A stretch of DNA of 64,000 nucleotides from Anisus vortex (lineage: Eukaryota; Mollusca; Gastropoda; Planorbidae): the NCBI GenBank assembly GCA_949126835.1, contig OX421498.1:32865299-32929298 (forward strand), written 5' to 3'. The notes beneath the pieces are model-generated. The model did no database searches and was not told the DNA's origin. It worked only from the letters and a program-made list of their open reading frames with translations. Each line of letters begins with the position of its first letter. Positions within the stretch are counted from its first letter, which is position 1. Below, one piece after another: positions 11,794 to 26,700 of this stretch. A program made the translations under genes and the position numbers.

Positions 11794-14700
11794 GTTTGTG
11801 TGTGTGTGTGAGTTTGTGTGTGTTTTGTGTGTTTGTGTGTGTTTGTGTGTGTGTGTGTAGCTGTGTGTGTGTGTGTAGCTGTGTGTGTGTGTGTTTGTGT
11901 GTGTGTGTTTGTGTGTGTGTGTGTTTGTGTGTGTTTGTGTGTGTGTGTGTAGCTGTGTGTGTGTTTGTGTGTGTTTGTGTGTGTTTGTGTGTGTTTGTGT
12001 GTGTTTGTGTGTGTGTATGTGTGTGTCTGTGTGTGTGTTTGTGTGTGTGTGTTTGTGTGTGTGTGTGTAGCTGTGTGTGTGTGTCACCAAAATAAGGTGT
12101 TTTTGTAAACTTTAAAAAAAAATTGGCTCATCATTTTAATGTATCTAGCCTATGTCTACGGAACATAATAATATTGTAAAATGGAATGGAAAATAATTGT
12201 CTACAACTTCAGAACCTAGTTATTAAGTAATAGACCTATTTACTCATATGAATGATCTCATGGAGAAGAATTTTACATTTTATTTAACCCCCTAAGTTTT
12301 TTTATTGTTTGTTTCTCCTGTGGCATATGGTAATGCTTTATATTTATTGTAACTAACCCGAGCCTTTTGTTGTTTTCTCAATTTGAAGAGCACTTAACAA
12401 CAACCAGATTACGAAAATTCCAGATGAAGCATTTCAGAAAAATGTGAAACTTATAGTCATGTAAGTTATGTTGAACTGTTTTTAACATGTATTTATATCT
12501 TGGGTAGCCATGTCTTATATTAGACTATATGAAATTAAAATTTTAGATAAAATATTTAGGCCTATAAGCTAAAGGCTATAGCGTTTATTTTTAATTTCTA
12601 AATTAATTTAAAGGGAGCTAATCATGGTCAATGATAGTTAATAGTTTTTTTTAGTTAGTTGTCAAATATGACACCACTTAAAATAAGACTTATAGAAGCC
12701 TTTATTATAAATGTATATACAATATAAAATATAATATTATAGAAATGTTAGACGAATCTATAAAGCAAAGTAATAGTAAAGAAAGACAGCTTGCTCCATC
12801 CACCAAACTCTATTAGCTGATAGTGCAGTTATACCTTGGCTAGTAAATATATGCTATTCTTCATATGATATGATAACATCTTTCAAGAACAATCGTGGAT
12901 ATTTTTGCCAGATACTAATTTAGAAAATACTGGAACCTACCCACCTTTCCCTTACAATTCATCCAGTTCTAAACTGGTTACCTGGCAATTTTTCATAGGC
13001 AAAATTTTTTCTTCACTGCAATTATAAATTATAAAGTAAATAAACATTATAAATTATAAGATTAGATCCAATGATTAATATTACTAATATTATGATTAAT
13101 ATTACTATTACTTTTCTTTACTCCATTTTTAGACAACTTGGTAATAATCAAATCGATACTTTAGAGAAGGATGCATTCAGTGGTCTCTCACGCCTCAAAT
13201 TTTTGTAAGTCTAAAATATTTTTTACATTTTGTTTAAAACTCTCATTATTATATTCATGAGGAATTAATTATTAGTTTAGATGTTTAAAAAAAAACTTTG
13301 CCTTTTTATAATCAATTTGTTACATTCATGTTAAACATAAATTTTAAGTCTTGAAAATTTCTTTTCTGTTACATTCATGTTAAACATAAATTTTAAGTCT
13401 TGAAAATTTCTTTTTTGTTTCTCATTTCAGGGATTTAAATAATAATGAAATTGTTAATATTTCCTCTTTGTTATCAAAACTTGATGCACTTGAAGAACTG
13501 TGAGTGTTGAATAAAGTGTTGTTTTTTTCTATTTTATTGTTGATGTAAAACTAGACAGAAAACTGCTACTAAAGAATTGAATTATTTAATACTCTAAACA
13601 TTATATTTCCTCTATTTGAACAGAAACCTGGAAAATAACAGGTTGAGTCAAATACCAGACTCAATGTTCTCTAATAAATTTAGGCTTGAAACTTTAAAAC
13701 TGGATCACAACCCAGTCAAATCTGTGAGTTCTCATGCATTTGTAAACTTGCCAGCTTTACAGGAATTGTAAGTTAACATATTTTTAACAATTATATTAGT
13801 GTACAGGGCCTGGGTATTGGGATATTTTAAATCTGCATTTTGAAAAGTAATAAAAACAACCATCTATTTTTTACTGCAAACTTAAAGTTTTTTTTTATTA
13901 TCTGCATTTTTGTGTAGATTCATATCAAGACTTAGTAATATATTATTTGGTGTCATCTTTAAAATTTTAATTTTAATTCTAATAAATGTAACTATCATTT
14001 TGTAATTTGAAAACAATATTTTTTTAAAACTAAGCATTACATTGCCTGTCAATGATAATAGTACACTTTTATTTTCATTAATTCTAAAGAAAATTATCTG
14101 AAGTCCATAACATGGCCATGTTCCCTAACTTGACTGGGACTATGAACTTAACAAAAATCACCCTGGACAGAGCCAACATTAGATACATACCTGCAGATCT
14201 GTGCTTACACTTGGAGAAAATATCTGTCTTGTAAGTCACAAAGAAATGCATCTAATATTACATGAGCTGGTTTTACAAAAACATTTTTTTGTTCTCATAG
14301 AATCTATTGTTTTACTAATGACTTCAACGTTGATTAAAAACTTTGTGCAAATTATTTTAAGAAAAGAAAGTGGAGTCAATAATATCAATTGTTTGGCTTT
14401 TAGCATCCTGCTAAAGCTCCTTAATACATGTCATTAGTAACTTTTGGTTAAAATCTATGCAGAATATAAGTTGAATAGAAAAACAAATCTTTTAAAATGC
14501 AAGTATTCTAGTTAGAGAGTTTCAAATTGTAAAGCCATAAATCTTGGATTTTAAAAAATCCTTGTGAAGACTAAGACATTCACTTTGTTTGCTTGGGGAG
14601 GGGGGGAGGACATCTATTTCTTTACCGGAGTCTACTCAGTTCTATTAGATACCGGTTTACATGACAGCCCAGAACCTACCCTTCTCTTTTGGTTCTGCTG

Positions 14701-17700
14701 TAAAGGTGTTTGGGCACTATGCTGTTCACACAATCCCATTAGCATTCCATGGTCTTTGAAAATGCTGAGCTCTACTATAGTAGTTCTATATACCAACAGC
14801 CATCTCTGAAGTGACTTATTAATGCATAAAAATTTTTTTTTTTTAAGTAGTTATGAACAGTTAAGCCAGATAAAATTTAGATGGTGAGCTTTAGTAGTAA
14901 ATGTAACTTTAAAGTATTAAAGGTGATATATGAAGTGCTGAAAAACATATTTGAGAAAAAAAAGTTTTATTTAATATTTAATTCATAAAATATTAAAAGT
15001 AGTAATGAAAGTTTTATGAACTGAAGTCGATCAAGTCTCACTGGATATGTGGGGAAAGGGAAGTTTTACATTGCTTTTAATTGCTCAAAGTGTAAAAGTG
15101 GAATGCTTTAAAAAAAAAAAATATATATAAACAAGCATAAACAGAAACAATCATAAATATTTCATATCAAAAATATTTCAGACATGTTGGCTGTAGAAAA
15201 AACATTTTTATACGCTCATTACATTATTTAGAAGGATGATTTTAAACTATTTCAGAGATGTTCATTCCAACAAAATTGAAGAGTTCCCTGAAATGTATCA
15301 ATGTAAAAAACTCACAATTTTGTAAGTAAATACTATTTTACTCCAGATCTGTTACCATTTAGTTTTTAATAACAATTTGACTGCTATTTAGCTATGAAAT
15401 ACAAATTTATTTCATTGTTTTTGCTTACATTTTGTAATCCGTTTAAAAAAATCTTTACTCTCATTGTCATTTGTAATTTGTAAGAAACAGTATTTTACAA
15501 TATCATTTCAGACATATGGCCAACAATTTACTCAATTCTCTAGAGGGTCAGCCATTTAAAGGTATGGACAGTTTGATAGACTTAACACTGAACACAAACT
15601 TCATTAAATCCATTCCCCAAGATGCTTTCACTGGATTATCAACGCTGGAATACCTGTAAGTGATTAATGGGCTCGTTAAATCATTTCTAACCACATTTCT
15701 AGGATTGCAATATTATTTTAATTATTATAATATGGTAATTAACTCATTTAACAAATGATTGAATAACACACATTGTTTGTATCATAATGAATGGAATTGA
15801 TAAACTAGCATATTTGGGTTTAATTTTCAAAGTATGTTTTTCTATTATTTTTTTTTGGAAAATAATACTTTTTTAAAATTTGATGTTGTGTAGAAATTTG
15901 GCTGAAAATGAAATTAGAGAAATTCATCCAGAAGCTTTTCTACCACTTAAGCGATTAAAAGATTTGTGAGTACTTTTTTCTTAAACATTGTTTTCATATT
16001 TATTTTTTTTCTTGATCTTCTACTTCAATTTTTTGTTTTAACTTGTGCATGTTGTTTTTTATTAGAGGTACAAATCTAAATTTTTACATCAAGCATAGGC
16101 CCTAGCTAGTTTTTTTTATTTTTAGTAACACTTAGTATTTAATGTCAAGGTCTTGAAAAGGTAACATCAGCTGCAAATCACTGACTTGTAAGGTTGTAGG
16201 CCTAAAACAAGTATTTATTTACAAACGTCTGCTAACTTATAACAATGTTTTTACATATTTTTTAGGTATTTTAGATAAAATTGTCATATTTGCATACAAA
16301 CATATTCATTTAGTATTCTTTTTAATAATGTGTTGTTTTTCTTTTCTAGAAATCTGGGAAAAAACAGACTTCACCAATTACCTACAAACGGATTAATAAA
16401 TCTAGAGAAGCTCAAAGTTTTTTACAATCCAGATTTAAGGGAATTTCCTGCCAAAGAAAATTTTCTGAATGTGAACCACTTTTCAATGGCATATGCTTAT
16501 CACTGTTGTGATTTCATCCATTCAAGACAAGAGGTAATGTGCTTCACATACAATTACTTATGATTTATGTCTCTTTATCTTAATTAATACATTTGTTTTA
16601 AGGTCAACTATAATATGTTTCCAATTAAGAGCAGCAGAGATATGCTGTTAATTTTTGTGTTCTTGAGATTATATGGTTACATTTATTTACTGCATACTAG
16701 TTAAGAACTAATATAAAAATTATTCAAGACATTTCCATGCTGTTTAGAATGCAAGGCTTATAACTTTTCTGCTAATGCTTACTGTACTTTCTCCATTTTA
16801 CTGACCTTGCTAGATTTTAATGCATTTGTTAACAAAGTGGTTCTGTGTCAGCTAAGTCCACTTTTAATTACAATATTAATATGATCCCCCAAATTGTCTC
16901 TCAGTATCTACGTTGTAAATGTATTAAAGAAACAAATATTTATAGCTTAAAAATGTAAAAACTTTAATTGCAGTTTTTAGGTAAATCTGTACTTAATGAT
17001 TTAATGCCTGTTGTTTTTCTAACATTCCCTATAATATTTGTTTAAATTTTCCCTTTAAAAACAAAACATACAGCCCTCAAACTAAAATACAACTCATTAT
17101 TTCAATGATTTTGAAAACAATTTTATTATAATCAGCAAGCTATACAACTACTCCTTAACTCCAAGAAATCACTTGGGAAAAAAATAACATCAATATAATA
17201 TATTCTCTTTTATCCTGATTATGTCCCCTCCCTCTCTTCTATTTTAAGAGTGCAGGTATTTTATTGTGCAGTCATACTAGCTTTAGAGTGATTTTAACAA
17301 CTGCATGAGTTTTTTTTACAACAGGGGATGGTTTTACATTAGTTACCAGTAACCCATACACTAGCGATTCTGACCTTCACTGTCCCATAACCTTACTTAC
17401 CCTTTTTAATTATTTTTTTTCAAAGGCTGATTATTATTTATTAATTGTAAGGAATTTCAAATTTAAAAACAATAATTTTTTAATTAGAAAGCAATAAGTA
17501 AAATATATGTTACAAAAAGAGAAAAATATATTTAGCTTGACAAAGTTTCACATTTTTGACAATGTCAGATGGAAATGTTAAATTATTAAGATCTTTAGGC
17601 TATGAGATTATTCAAAAAATGTATCATACTATGTCATTAGATTTTTGCTTCAACCTCTTTACCTAAACAAATTTTAATCTGAATTGTTACATCTTAAGGA

Positions 17701-20700
17701 TTAGTATAGTTTGTTATTTTAGTATATAGTTTTATAATACAAATGAAATTCAGTTATAAAATGACAGTTTTATGGTTAAGTACTATCTGTCAGCACACTA
17801 AAATTCTGTCAATTTTAAAATCTTGGCAAAGTGGTTGGCCTAGGTTGGCAGCCAATTTAGTATTGTGCTGACAGAGTAATATGTGCAACTTTACTACAAT
17901 ATTTTGCAGTATTAGCAGTATAACATACCTTCAAACCTATTCCTTGGCTAAGATTTAAACAAAATGATTTTTTACCCAACTTAGTGTCTGTCCTTGCTTC
18001 ACCCTCCTTGCAATCTTTCTCATGCCCTGCTTTGCTTACAGCAAATGTATCTGGACATGATCCGAGAATACGTAATATGGATGAAAGACGGTGAGCCCGA
18101 GCATTTGGCTATGTTGGAAAATTATGTAAATCTGTCCAAGTTATGGAGCAACATGCTTGGTGAGTCTCCTAGTCATGTGACCATGATGCAACAGCAATTG
18201 GTTCAAATCATCATGTATTGTTGTTTGTTGTTGATGGTGATGTTGTTGTTTTATATTTGTGTGTGTAGGCCTTTGTGTATTTTTATTTGGTGTTGTATTT
18301 TATTTTTTTCATTTCACGCTGTTGTCCATCTCCTGCTAAAATTGAAATGATAGTCAGAAGGCATAGAGTCTACAGAGGAATTTGTTCTGATAAATTTCTC
18401 TGATCATTTAAATGATATACTTTCAAGACCAAGTGAAATTATTGACAACTTTAAACTTGAAGGAGAATGTAAGTTTCTCATTTATCTCAAATGAAATTCA
18501 CTTTGAACAAAAAATCATCTTTTGATAATTTATAAGTACAATTGTTTTAAAAGGCTCATTAAAAAAATACCAGGTAGTTTTATTTACTTTAAGTATTTTT
18601 TTTTCAACATAAATTTTTATCAAAAATTTGCATGTTTATATTTTACTCTACTGATTAGTAAGTGTTTTTTTTTAATTATTTTTTTTTTAGTTTATCAGAA
18701 AGAGTTGAATATAAATGTAAACCAATATTATATATATATATGTTTAAATGTAGTTGAATATATTAGTAGATTAGTATTCAGTGTTGTGGGATCACCATTT
18801 ATTTTAAATTTTAATTGCTAACAATGATATAATGGGTCAAACAGTTGTTTGTTGTATACATTGGTTTATAGGGTACTCAAATACCAGCATTGAAATGTTT
18901 CTGGATGACAATTTTGGTGAGACATGTTGTAATTAAGGTTTAACCTTTTTCTTCTTTCCAAACTTTCCAAATTTTTGAAGAAAAAAAATGTAATTTAATT
19001 TAAAAAGTAGTTTTTCTTTTCCTTATTAAATGTAACATACATTTTAATTATTTAAAGAAAAAAAAACTTTTTTAAAAATGTTTTTTCTAACACTTATCCA
19101 ACTTATTAATCAGAAATGGCATTATTTTTGCAAGACTTATTTGTCCAACATTAAAAAACTCTAGCTTTTAGTGTTGTGTGTAGTTTAGCTTTTAGTGTTT
19201 TTTTTAAACTAGTTGTGGTTGTTATTTTGATGGTTTGTTTTTTTAGTAAATGAAAAATAATGATGAGAAATGAATAAAATAACTGTGCAATTGCATAAAG
19301 TAGCATTAGAATTTATTCATTAAATTCCATCATTGGAAAGCTGAAACTAAAAATCTATATAAAAAAAAAATCATTTTAAGATTAGGAAACAAGGGAAATA
19401 ATCAAAGGAAAACTTCAAGAGTTTTTCTAAAATTCAAATTGCATATTAGCATTGAATAAAAAATAATTTGACATATTAGTAAACTAGAATGTTAATTAGG
19501 GTGTTATTTATTGGTGCTTCTTGCAAGTTTGACATTTATCTGTCTTTAATGTATCTATGAAATCTATGACATTTATCTGTCTTTATTGTATCTATGACAT
19601 TTATCTGTCTTTATTGTATCTATGACATTTATCTGTTTTTAATGTATCTATGGCATTTATCTGTCTTTATTGTATCTATGACATTTATCTGTCTTTAATG
19701 TATCTATGACATTTATCTGTCTTTAATGTATCTATGACATTTATCTGTCTTTATTGTATCTATGACATTTATCTGTCTTTAATGTATCTATGGCATTTAT
19801 CTGTCTTTAATGTATCTATGACATTTATCTGTCTTTATTGTATCTATGACATTTATCTGTCTTTAATGTATCTATGACATTGCTGTTGATTTCTTCCTTC
19901 CTAAATAACTAGTGATTAACTTTCCCCGTTCTTTTAAACAATTATTTTTAATAAATTAATAACAAAATACTTGATAATATACATTTTATAAAATAACACT
20001 GGGCAATGAATTTTTATGAAAGTCATGTTGCGGAAAGAAGAATTAGTCATTGCTTATCTATTTTTATGTGCGCACCAAGATAGGCCTACTACAGAATAGA
20101 ACCTTTTGAAAGTCAGTAATGAGATAATAATAATAATAATAATATTTGTATAGCGCTGCCAACAAACATAATGTAAGATAATTATTAACGAGTGATAATT
20201 AATTAAAAGCTGGCCAAATTCATAAAGATAACAATAATATTAGCTTTAACTTTAACTATTATTAAAACTGATTTATTACAAATTGATTCTAAAGAGAGGA
20301 AAAATCCTTCTATATATTATATTGCCAATTTTTCAAACTTTCAGATAACATCACATTTGACAATGGGGGCTTTTTTGATCACTTTGGGAATGAGTTTGAA
20401 GTGTCTGATCTTCTTACCAAGCCTGAAGCCACGACCAATTTAAAAGACTACACAAGTCAGCCTAACTATGTTGTTGCAAAAGCAGCCATAACATGCAGGC
20501 CCATGCCAGGTCATTTACTAAACATTGTTTTATTCATTAACTGTCCCCTGGATGTTTTTTTTTTACATAGCCATTTTGGTACTACAACAAAAAATAGTAT
20601 GTTTGTTGGTAAATATATTTTAGATACTTTGTGAGTAACACAACTTTTTTTGAAAGTCAATAGTACTCATTAAATAATAAGTTTAAACTTTAAAATACAA

Positions 20701-23700
20701 TTTGTACTACAATTTTTATTTTGTGCATTGCTTTTTCTTTTGTAAGTTGTAGCCTACTTGATTATCAGTTATGTTATTTTTTTAGTTGATAATTATTTTA
20801 CTCTGCAGGTCCGTTTATGCCATGTGATGACCTGTTTGGCTGGTGGTCATTAAGATGTGGTGTCTGGTTTGTCTTTATGCTGGCCCTGTTGGGCAATGGT
20901 GTCGTTTTCTTCGTGTCTGTGACAAGCAAATCCAAAATGGACGTGCCAAGATTTCTCATTTGCAACCTGGCTTTGGCAGATTTTTTCATGGGAATTTATC
21001 TTGGGATTCTGGCAATAGTGGATGCTTCAACTCTAGGTAACAATTCAGATCTTGTTGAATATTTCAAATGATAGTGTTAAACAAAAATATATATATTTTT
21101 TTAAACAAATACAAATCAAGCATTAAAAAGAAATATAAGCTTATACATCAGGTAAAATTTACTATACGTGTGATATAGACTGTTGTCAAAAATGTTCTTA
21201 GAGTTCATGTCTGGACTTGTCTCTGTCTAGCTAGCTGTCTTATTCATTATTGTTTTAAACTCATACTATCTTTATTTAGTTCTTAAAGAGATTGATTCTT
21301 GTTTCAGGGCAGTTTAAGAAGTTTGCCATTCAGTGGCAGATGAGTGCAAGCTGCCTAGTTGCAGGTGTCCTGGGTGTGTTGTCCAGTGAGCTAAGTGTCT
21401 TCACACTCACAGTAATAACCTTGGAGAGGTTCTACGCCATCACCCACGCCATGCAGTTGAACAAAAGACTATCACTGAAGCATGCAGGTCAGTCAACCCC
21501 ACGCAATGCCTGCAACAATTTCCAATTATACACAGAATAAAATGTGTTTGCAGTGGTAGTTTTAACTTCTACCACTAAATTATCTAAATTTGAATACAAG
21601 CAATGGAATTTATTTGAAACACTTCAATTGGTGTTAATCTATATACACCAGTGTGACTCCGTTCAAGTAGTAGAGACTTAAACAAAGTAGACATTTTTTA
21701 ATAAAAAGTTGTCATTTATCACTTCTGTGATTTTGAATTTGTTTGTAATAATATTGAGTGGACACATTAATTTAGTGCAAAACGAAAATTCTTAGTATGG
21801 TACCTCTGAAAATCTAAATTAAATGATGTGTAAAAAATATATTTTCTGTTCTTAAGTTTAATGAAATCAAATTGTTCTACTTTCAGCCTGCATCATGCTT
21901 GGAGGCTGGCTGTGGAGCTTTAGTCTTGCCATAATGCCTTTATTTGGCATCAGTGACTATAGAAAGTTTGCAGTCTGTCTTCCATTTGAGATTGAAGATG
22001 TCATATCTAAAAGTAAGTACCCTCGTACCCTGACTTTCAGGGGTTACACAGCTGTTTAATTTCTTAAAAATGCATATCTTTTAAACATAAAAGTTACGCA
22101 TTTTCTCCCTGATTTGGAAATTTTCCTAAGAAATTGTTTCACTCATACATAACGCAAACATAATCAAATAAAGGCAGATCTTCATTTATTTTTAACAATT
22201 GTTCAATACAGCCATTAATCGTATGGGAAAGATTTTGTAAGGCTGGTCCTGCGGTTAGTTCACCGGACTATCAACCGACATGTCACAGGTTCTATCCCTG
22301 CCCCCGACCGATCCCTGCCACCCTGCTGGAGTTTTGGGCCTAGTGGACATAATAATCTTCTATCTAGAAGTTAAGAAGGAACGTCTGTAAACTTATAATA
22401 GCTGTGCTTTGGTCATAATTGAAGTATATGTAATTGGGCTATGCTCCTGCCTCAACAATCCCCTTGCATGCCATGTCAGCAGAAACAGGTCAACACTGAA
22501 TGGTGCTTCTCTAGCCCATTAGACCAACAAGTATAATTTACATTTACCTAAAATTTCTGCAGGGGATTTAATATATACACTAAGATGATTTTGATGTAAA
22601 GAATATGTTTGATGATATGACAATTAAAAACCAACGATCAATATAAAAAAATATTTTCCATGTTGTTACATTTTTTCAACTTTTTGGGATATGTTTTCCT
22701 TCTGGCAGGCTATGTGTGTTTCATCATGGTCTTCAATGGAATATCTTTCTTCATCATACTCAGTTGTTATCTGATTATGTACATCAGCATCAGGGACTCC
22801 CAAGCCTGGAATTCAAATGACACCAGAGTGGCCAAAAGAATGGCCCTGCTGGTTTTCACTGGTATTAGAGTTGTTGTCTTTTAATTACATATTTATTTAC
22901 ATGATAACCAAATGGAATGATCTTGTTAAACCAACAGTAATGATTAACGTTGAGTTAAAGAATTAGGCATTTCTTTCAATGCTTATCCTGTGTATTTCAA
23001 ATGAAATTTTTTTTTCAATGATTACTTGTTCCATATATATATATGAGCTCTGAGCTTACATCGTGTTTGTTGGCCTAGCTTTATAAAAAAACGTATTATT
23101 ATTATTATTATATATATATTAATCTATAAATCTTGTTCTTAGACTTCCTGTGTTGGGCGCCAATAGCTTTTTTGTCATTGGCTGCTGCATTTGGCAAAAA
23201 TTTGATCCATCTAAATGAAGCAAAGGTAAGAAAAAAATTCATTACATTGTAGTTGTAAAGAACAATGATTATTTTTGGTAATTCATTGTGTTGTATTGTA
23301 GATGCTTTCTTTCTTCTATCACTTCTCAGCAACTTCTAAAGGTGTTCACTATCAATTGAATTGATACAGTTGATACACAGCAAATTGAGATTAATTGAAC
23401 AAGTCACAATAAATATGACTAAAATTTCCATCATTTCCAATATTAGTATTACATATCATTAATTGAGATCATCACTATATATCACACTTAAATTACAATG
23501 CTTATAAATACTTCAAGCAAAACACATCGACTAGCTACCTTCCATCTACACTGCCATCTTCTGCTGTCTTCTTCACTAATAAAGCCTTTGACTGGTTAAC
23601 TATTGTCTGGGATTTTTTTAATAATGTTACACTACTCTTAAACATCTATTGCTTAACAATACATATTAATTAATATATATTTCCTTCATAAAAAAAGTCA

Positions 23701-26700
23701 ATTAACCCCTTTAACCTTATTTATTCTCCTTGTCTATTTCTTAAATTCATTTTTATCTCCCTTTATTTATTTATCCTTATTATTTTTCTATTTACAATGA
23801 ACATTTAATTGATTTTTTTTAATTTTAAATTCTATTGTCGATTTTTTTTACTTTTTTATCAGTGAAAGCTTTTAATATAATTACTGTATTGGTAGACAAA
23901 ATTGTTAATTGACTAACATGACCGTTCCACTTCTCAGGTCCTGACAATCTTTGTGCTACCACTGAACAGCTGTGCCAACCCTTTCCTGTATGCATTCTTT
24001 ACAAAACAGTTCAAGAGAGACTGTGTTCTTCTTTGCAGGAGGCTAGAAGACTCATCAATAGCCAGACATTTTTCACAGGTAAAAGTAACTTTTATACAAC
24101 ATCTGCCTGACCTTTTTTTTTTTCGTATGTTAATTTTTAATAAAGAGAATATAAGGCACAGTGGCCTAGTGAAAGCCAAAGATCCTGGGTTCAAATCCTG
24201 GTGAAGGCTACAATTTGTTGCCAGGTCTGGAGGGTGTTCTTACCAACTCTGGTGGGTACCTGACAGTAGTTAAGGTTAAATAAGGCGGCTGGGCGTTGTG
24301 TTGGCCACACATCCCCTTGTATGCCGTGGCCACAAATACTAGCTTCACTTGCCCAATAGATCAACTTGATTTGAAAGGAATACTTACCCACTAAACAGAA
24401 GAGAATCATTTATATATGTTCAAATTGTTTTGTCCGTCTCATACTCTTGATTAGTTATTTGTAAAATAAAGTCAAGTGATGTAGTTGTAGATTAAATTTT
24501 GTTTTTTTCATCGTGCTCATCTTCAGGGCAGCCAGCGCCAGGCTTTCTACTCCTGGAAGAATCAACGCAGGCTATCTGGCCTGCACAGTTTGATGGGTGA
24601 AGGCAAACTCAACAACAGTCGTAATGGTTCCTCTGGAAGCAATAGTTATGGGCTAATCAACTATAACTCTGAGGTACTTCAACTTCAACTCAATCTATCC
24701 TAGCAGTTTCTTATATTTGGGGGATTTTAATTTTTCACATCACACCATATTAATATTAGCCTGCATAATATGCCAAAATGTTTTGCCAACTTTTGTTTGA
24801 CTCAGATAAGTGCCAACCCTAGAAATTAGAAATATGTGAATAGTTTTAATTATGATGAAAATATTTTCCAGTTAAACCTTGGTATCACTGACATTGGTGA
24901 GACCCAGTGGTCTAGCGGAAGCAAACTGGATTGCTATTCCGAAGGTCTTTGGTTCAAAACCATGTTAAACGCTAAGTGATTTTTTTCCATTTCCATCTGC
25001 TTACCCAGCTCTGATGGTGGGTACCTGATATTAGTTGGGAAAAATTAAAGGCGGCTGGGCCTTGTCTTGGCCACACAGTGCCCTTGTACACTGTTGCCAT
25101 GTAATCTGGTAAACCCTTCTTCACTTTCCCCATGATTTAAATGGTATGAAATTCACTACTTTATTCTGAAACTAAAAACCACATTTTTCATTTGTCCTGT
25201 GGCTGCAGGTCAGTGCAGGAAGCAACAGGAAAGATTCTGGAGGCTTTGAAAAGATTGCAAACAACAACAATAAGTCCAAGTCTGTCATAAGTGTCAGCAG
25301 CAACGGGACGGGTCACAAATACAGGTACAAGATCTGTCCCGGTGACGATGATGACGTGGAGGACATTGAGGCCATCCTGAAGAGAAGTTTTGTGAAGGGC
25401 TACAAGTGCAATGAATGTAACAACAGGGACGCCCATGTGAGTCAGACTTTGTTCTCTCACAGCTTCATTCTTGCCCATTCTCAATGATTTATAGTTGGAT
25501 CTTTTGAAACATTTAGTCCTTTCTCTGTAACAAATTGAGCAGCGGTTGAGCACACTCCAGGGATAAAGCATAGGACACAATAATCTTCTGTATAGACAAA
25601 CCTTCCAATTCCAAAATATATGATGAGCTGTTTGTCTAAATATGTCAGTGTGGGGAGTTCTTATCTTATCTTATAAGTTTAGAGACGTTCCTTCTAGATA
25701 GAAGATTATTACGTCCTCTAGGCCCAAAACTCCTGCAGGGCGACAGGGATCCGTCGGTGGCAGGGATAGAACCAGCGACATGTCAGTTGGTTTTTGGTTG
25801 ACAGTCCGGTGAACTAACCGCTGGATCATCTGGGGTCTGACAAAGCCCACCGTGTTTTTTAACTTTCTCTATCAAAATTGATATCAGGTTAATGTCCTTC
25901 AGTAATTTCTTGTCTTGATTTAATAAAAATTTAGCCCTAACATTTTGCTGAACTTGCTGTTCATTAAATAATTAATACTACTATCTTTTCTATCTATTCT
26001 ATATAATTTTCTGGCTGTAGCCTACTGAATATTTTTTTTCTTAGACTTGAGGTTTTCCCTCCTATAAATTTGTCAGTTAAATAAAACATTGCTTGTTTAT
26101 GCTCAGGTAATTACTAGAAATTGAATTATTGCAGTGTGAGACATTAAGATATTTTACACATACCTATTATGAATTTGATATAAGGTTTAAAATAAGTTAT
26201 TAAAGGTTTGGGCATTAAATATTTCACACATACCTTTTGTGAATTTCATATAAGGTTTAAAATAAGTTATGAAAAGTTTGGGCATTTTAGAGTAAGAACC
26301 CTGTGTAAGCTGTGGCTATGGAAACTTGTGAACACTGCTTTATTAGTTTCATGGTGTTGTAATTGTTATGGCTATTTGTTGTTGTCAGGCGCAAACCGGC
26401 CAAGTTGGAAATGTTCATTTTTTTTTTACCAAAATGTTCCTTGGGATATCCCACATGATGTCTAAAAAAATCTTGTAGTATTGTCCAATAGATTTTCTAC
26501 AATTTTATTTCTTATTAAAGCGGCTACGTTTACTCGATTTTTTGTGTTGTTTCCCTTGTGTGAGCTGCAGTGCTTTTTTTCTACAAAAAAAGGTACCTGA
26601 AATTCTATAAAAAGGTACTGGAACTCTCCTATTTATGTCCATCGTGTCATAAAGAAATAACACTGAAATTAGTAGTCAATGGAAAAATTGTGCCGGAACG

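Larger units (their letters stand above)
18917..20344. other. LGR intron with minisatellite
   Basis: Contains the 28-bp minisatellite (19529-19880) and an (AAT)n tract at about 20127-20150 followed by TTTGTATAGCGC; otherwise AT-rich. Confidence 0.7.

Noticed and set aside
11185..12090. 301-residue minus-strand open frame rich in His and Thr
   Set aside because: Pure translation of a GT/CA microsatellite; both strands and several frames are open at once.
25188..25580. 130-residue minus-strand open frame
   Set aside because: Overlaps the LGR tail exon 25209-25436 in antisense; no recognisable domain.
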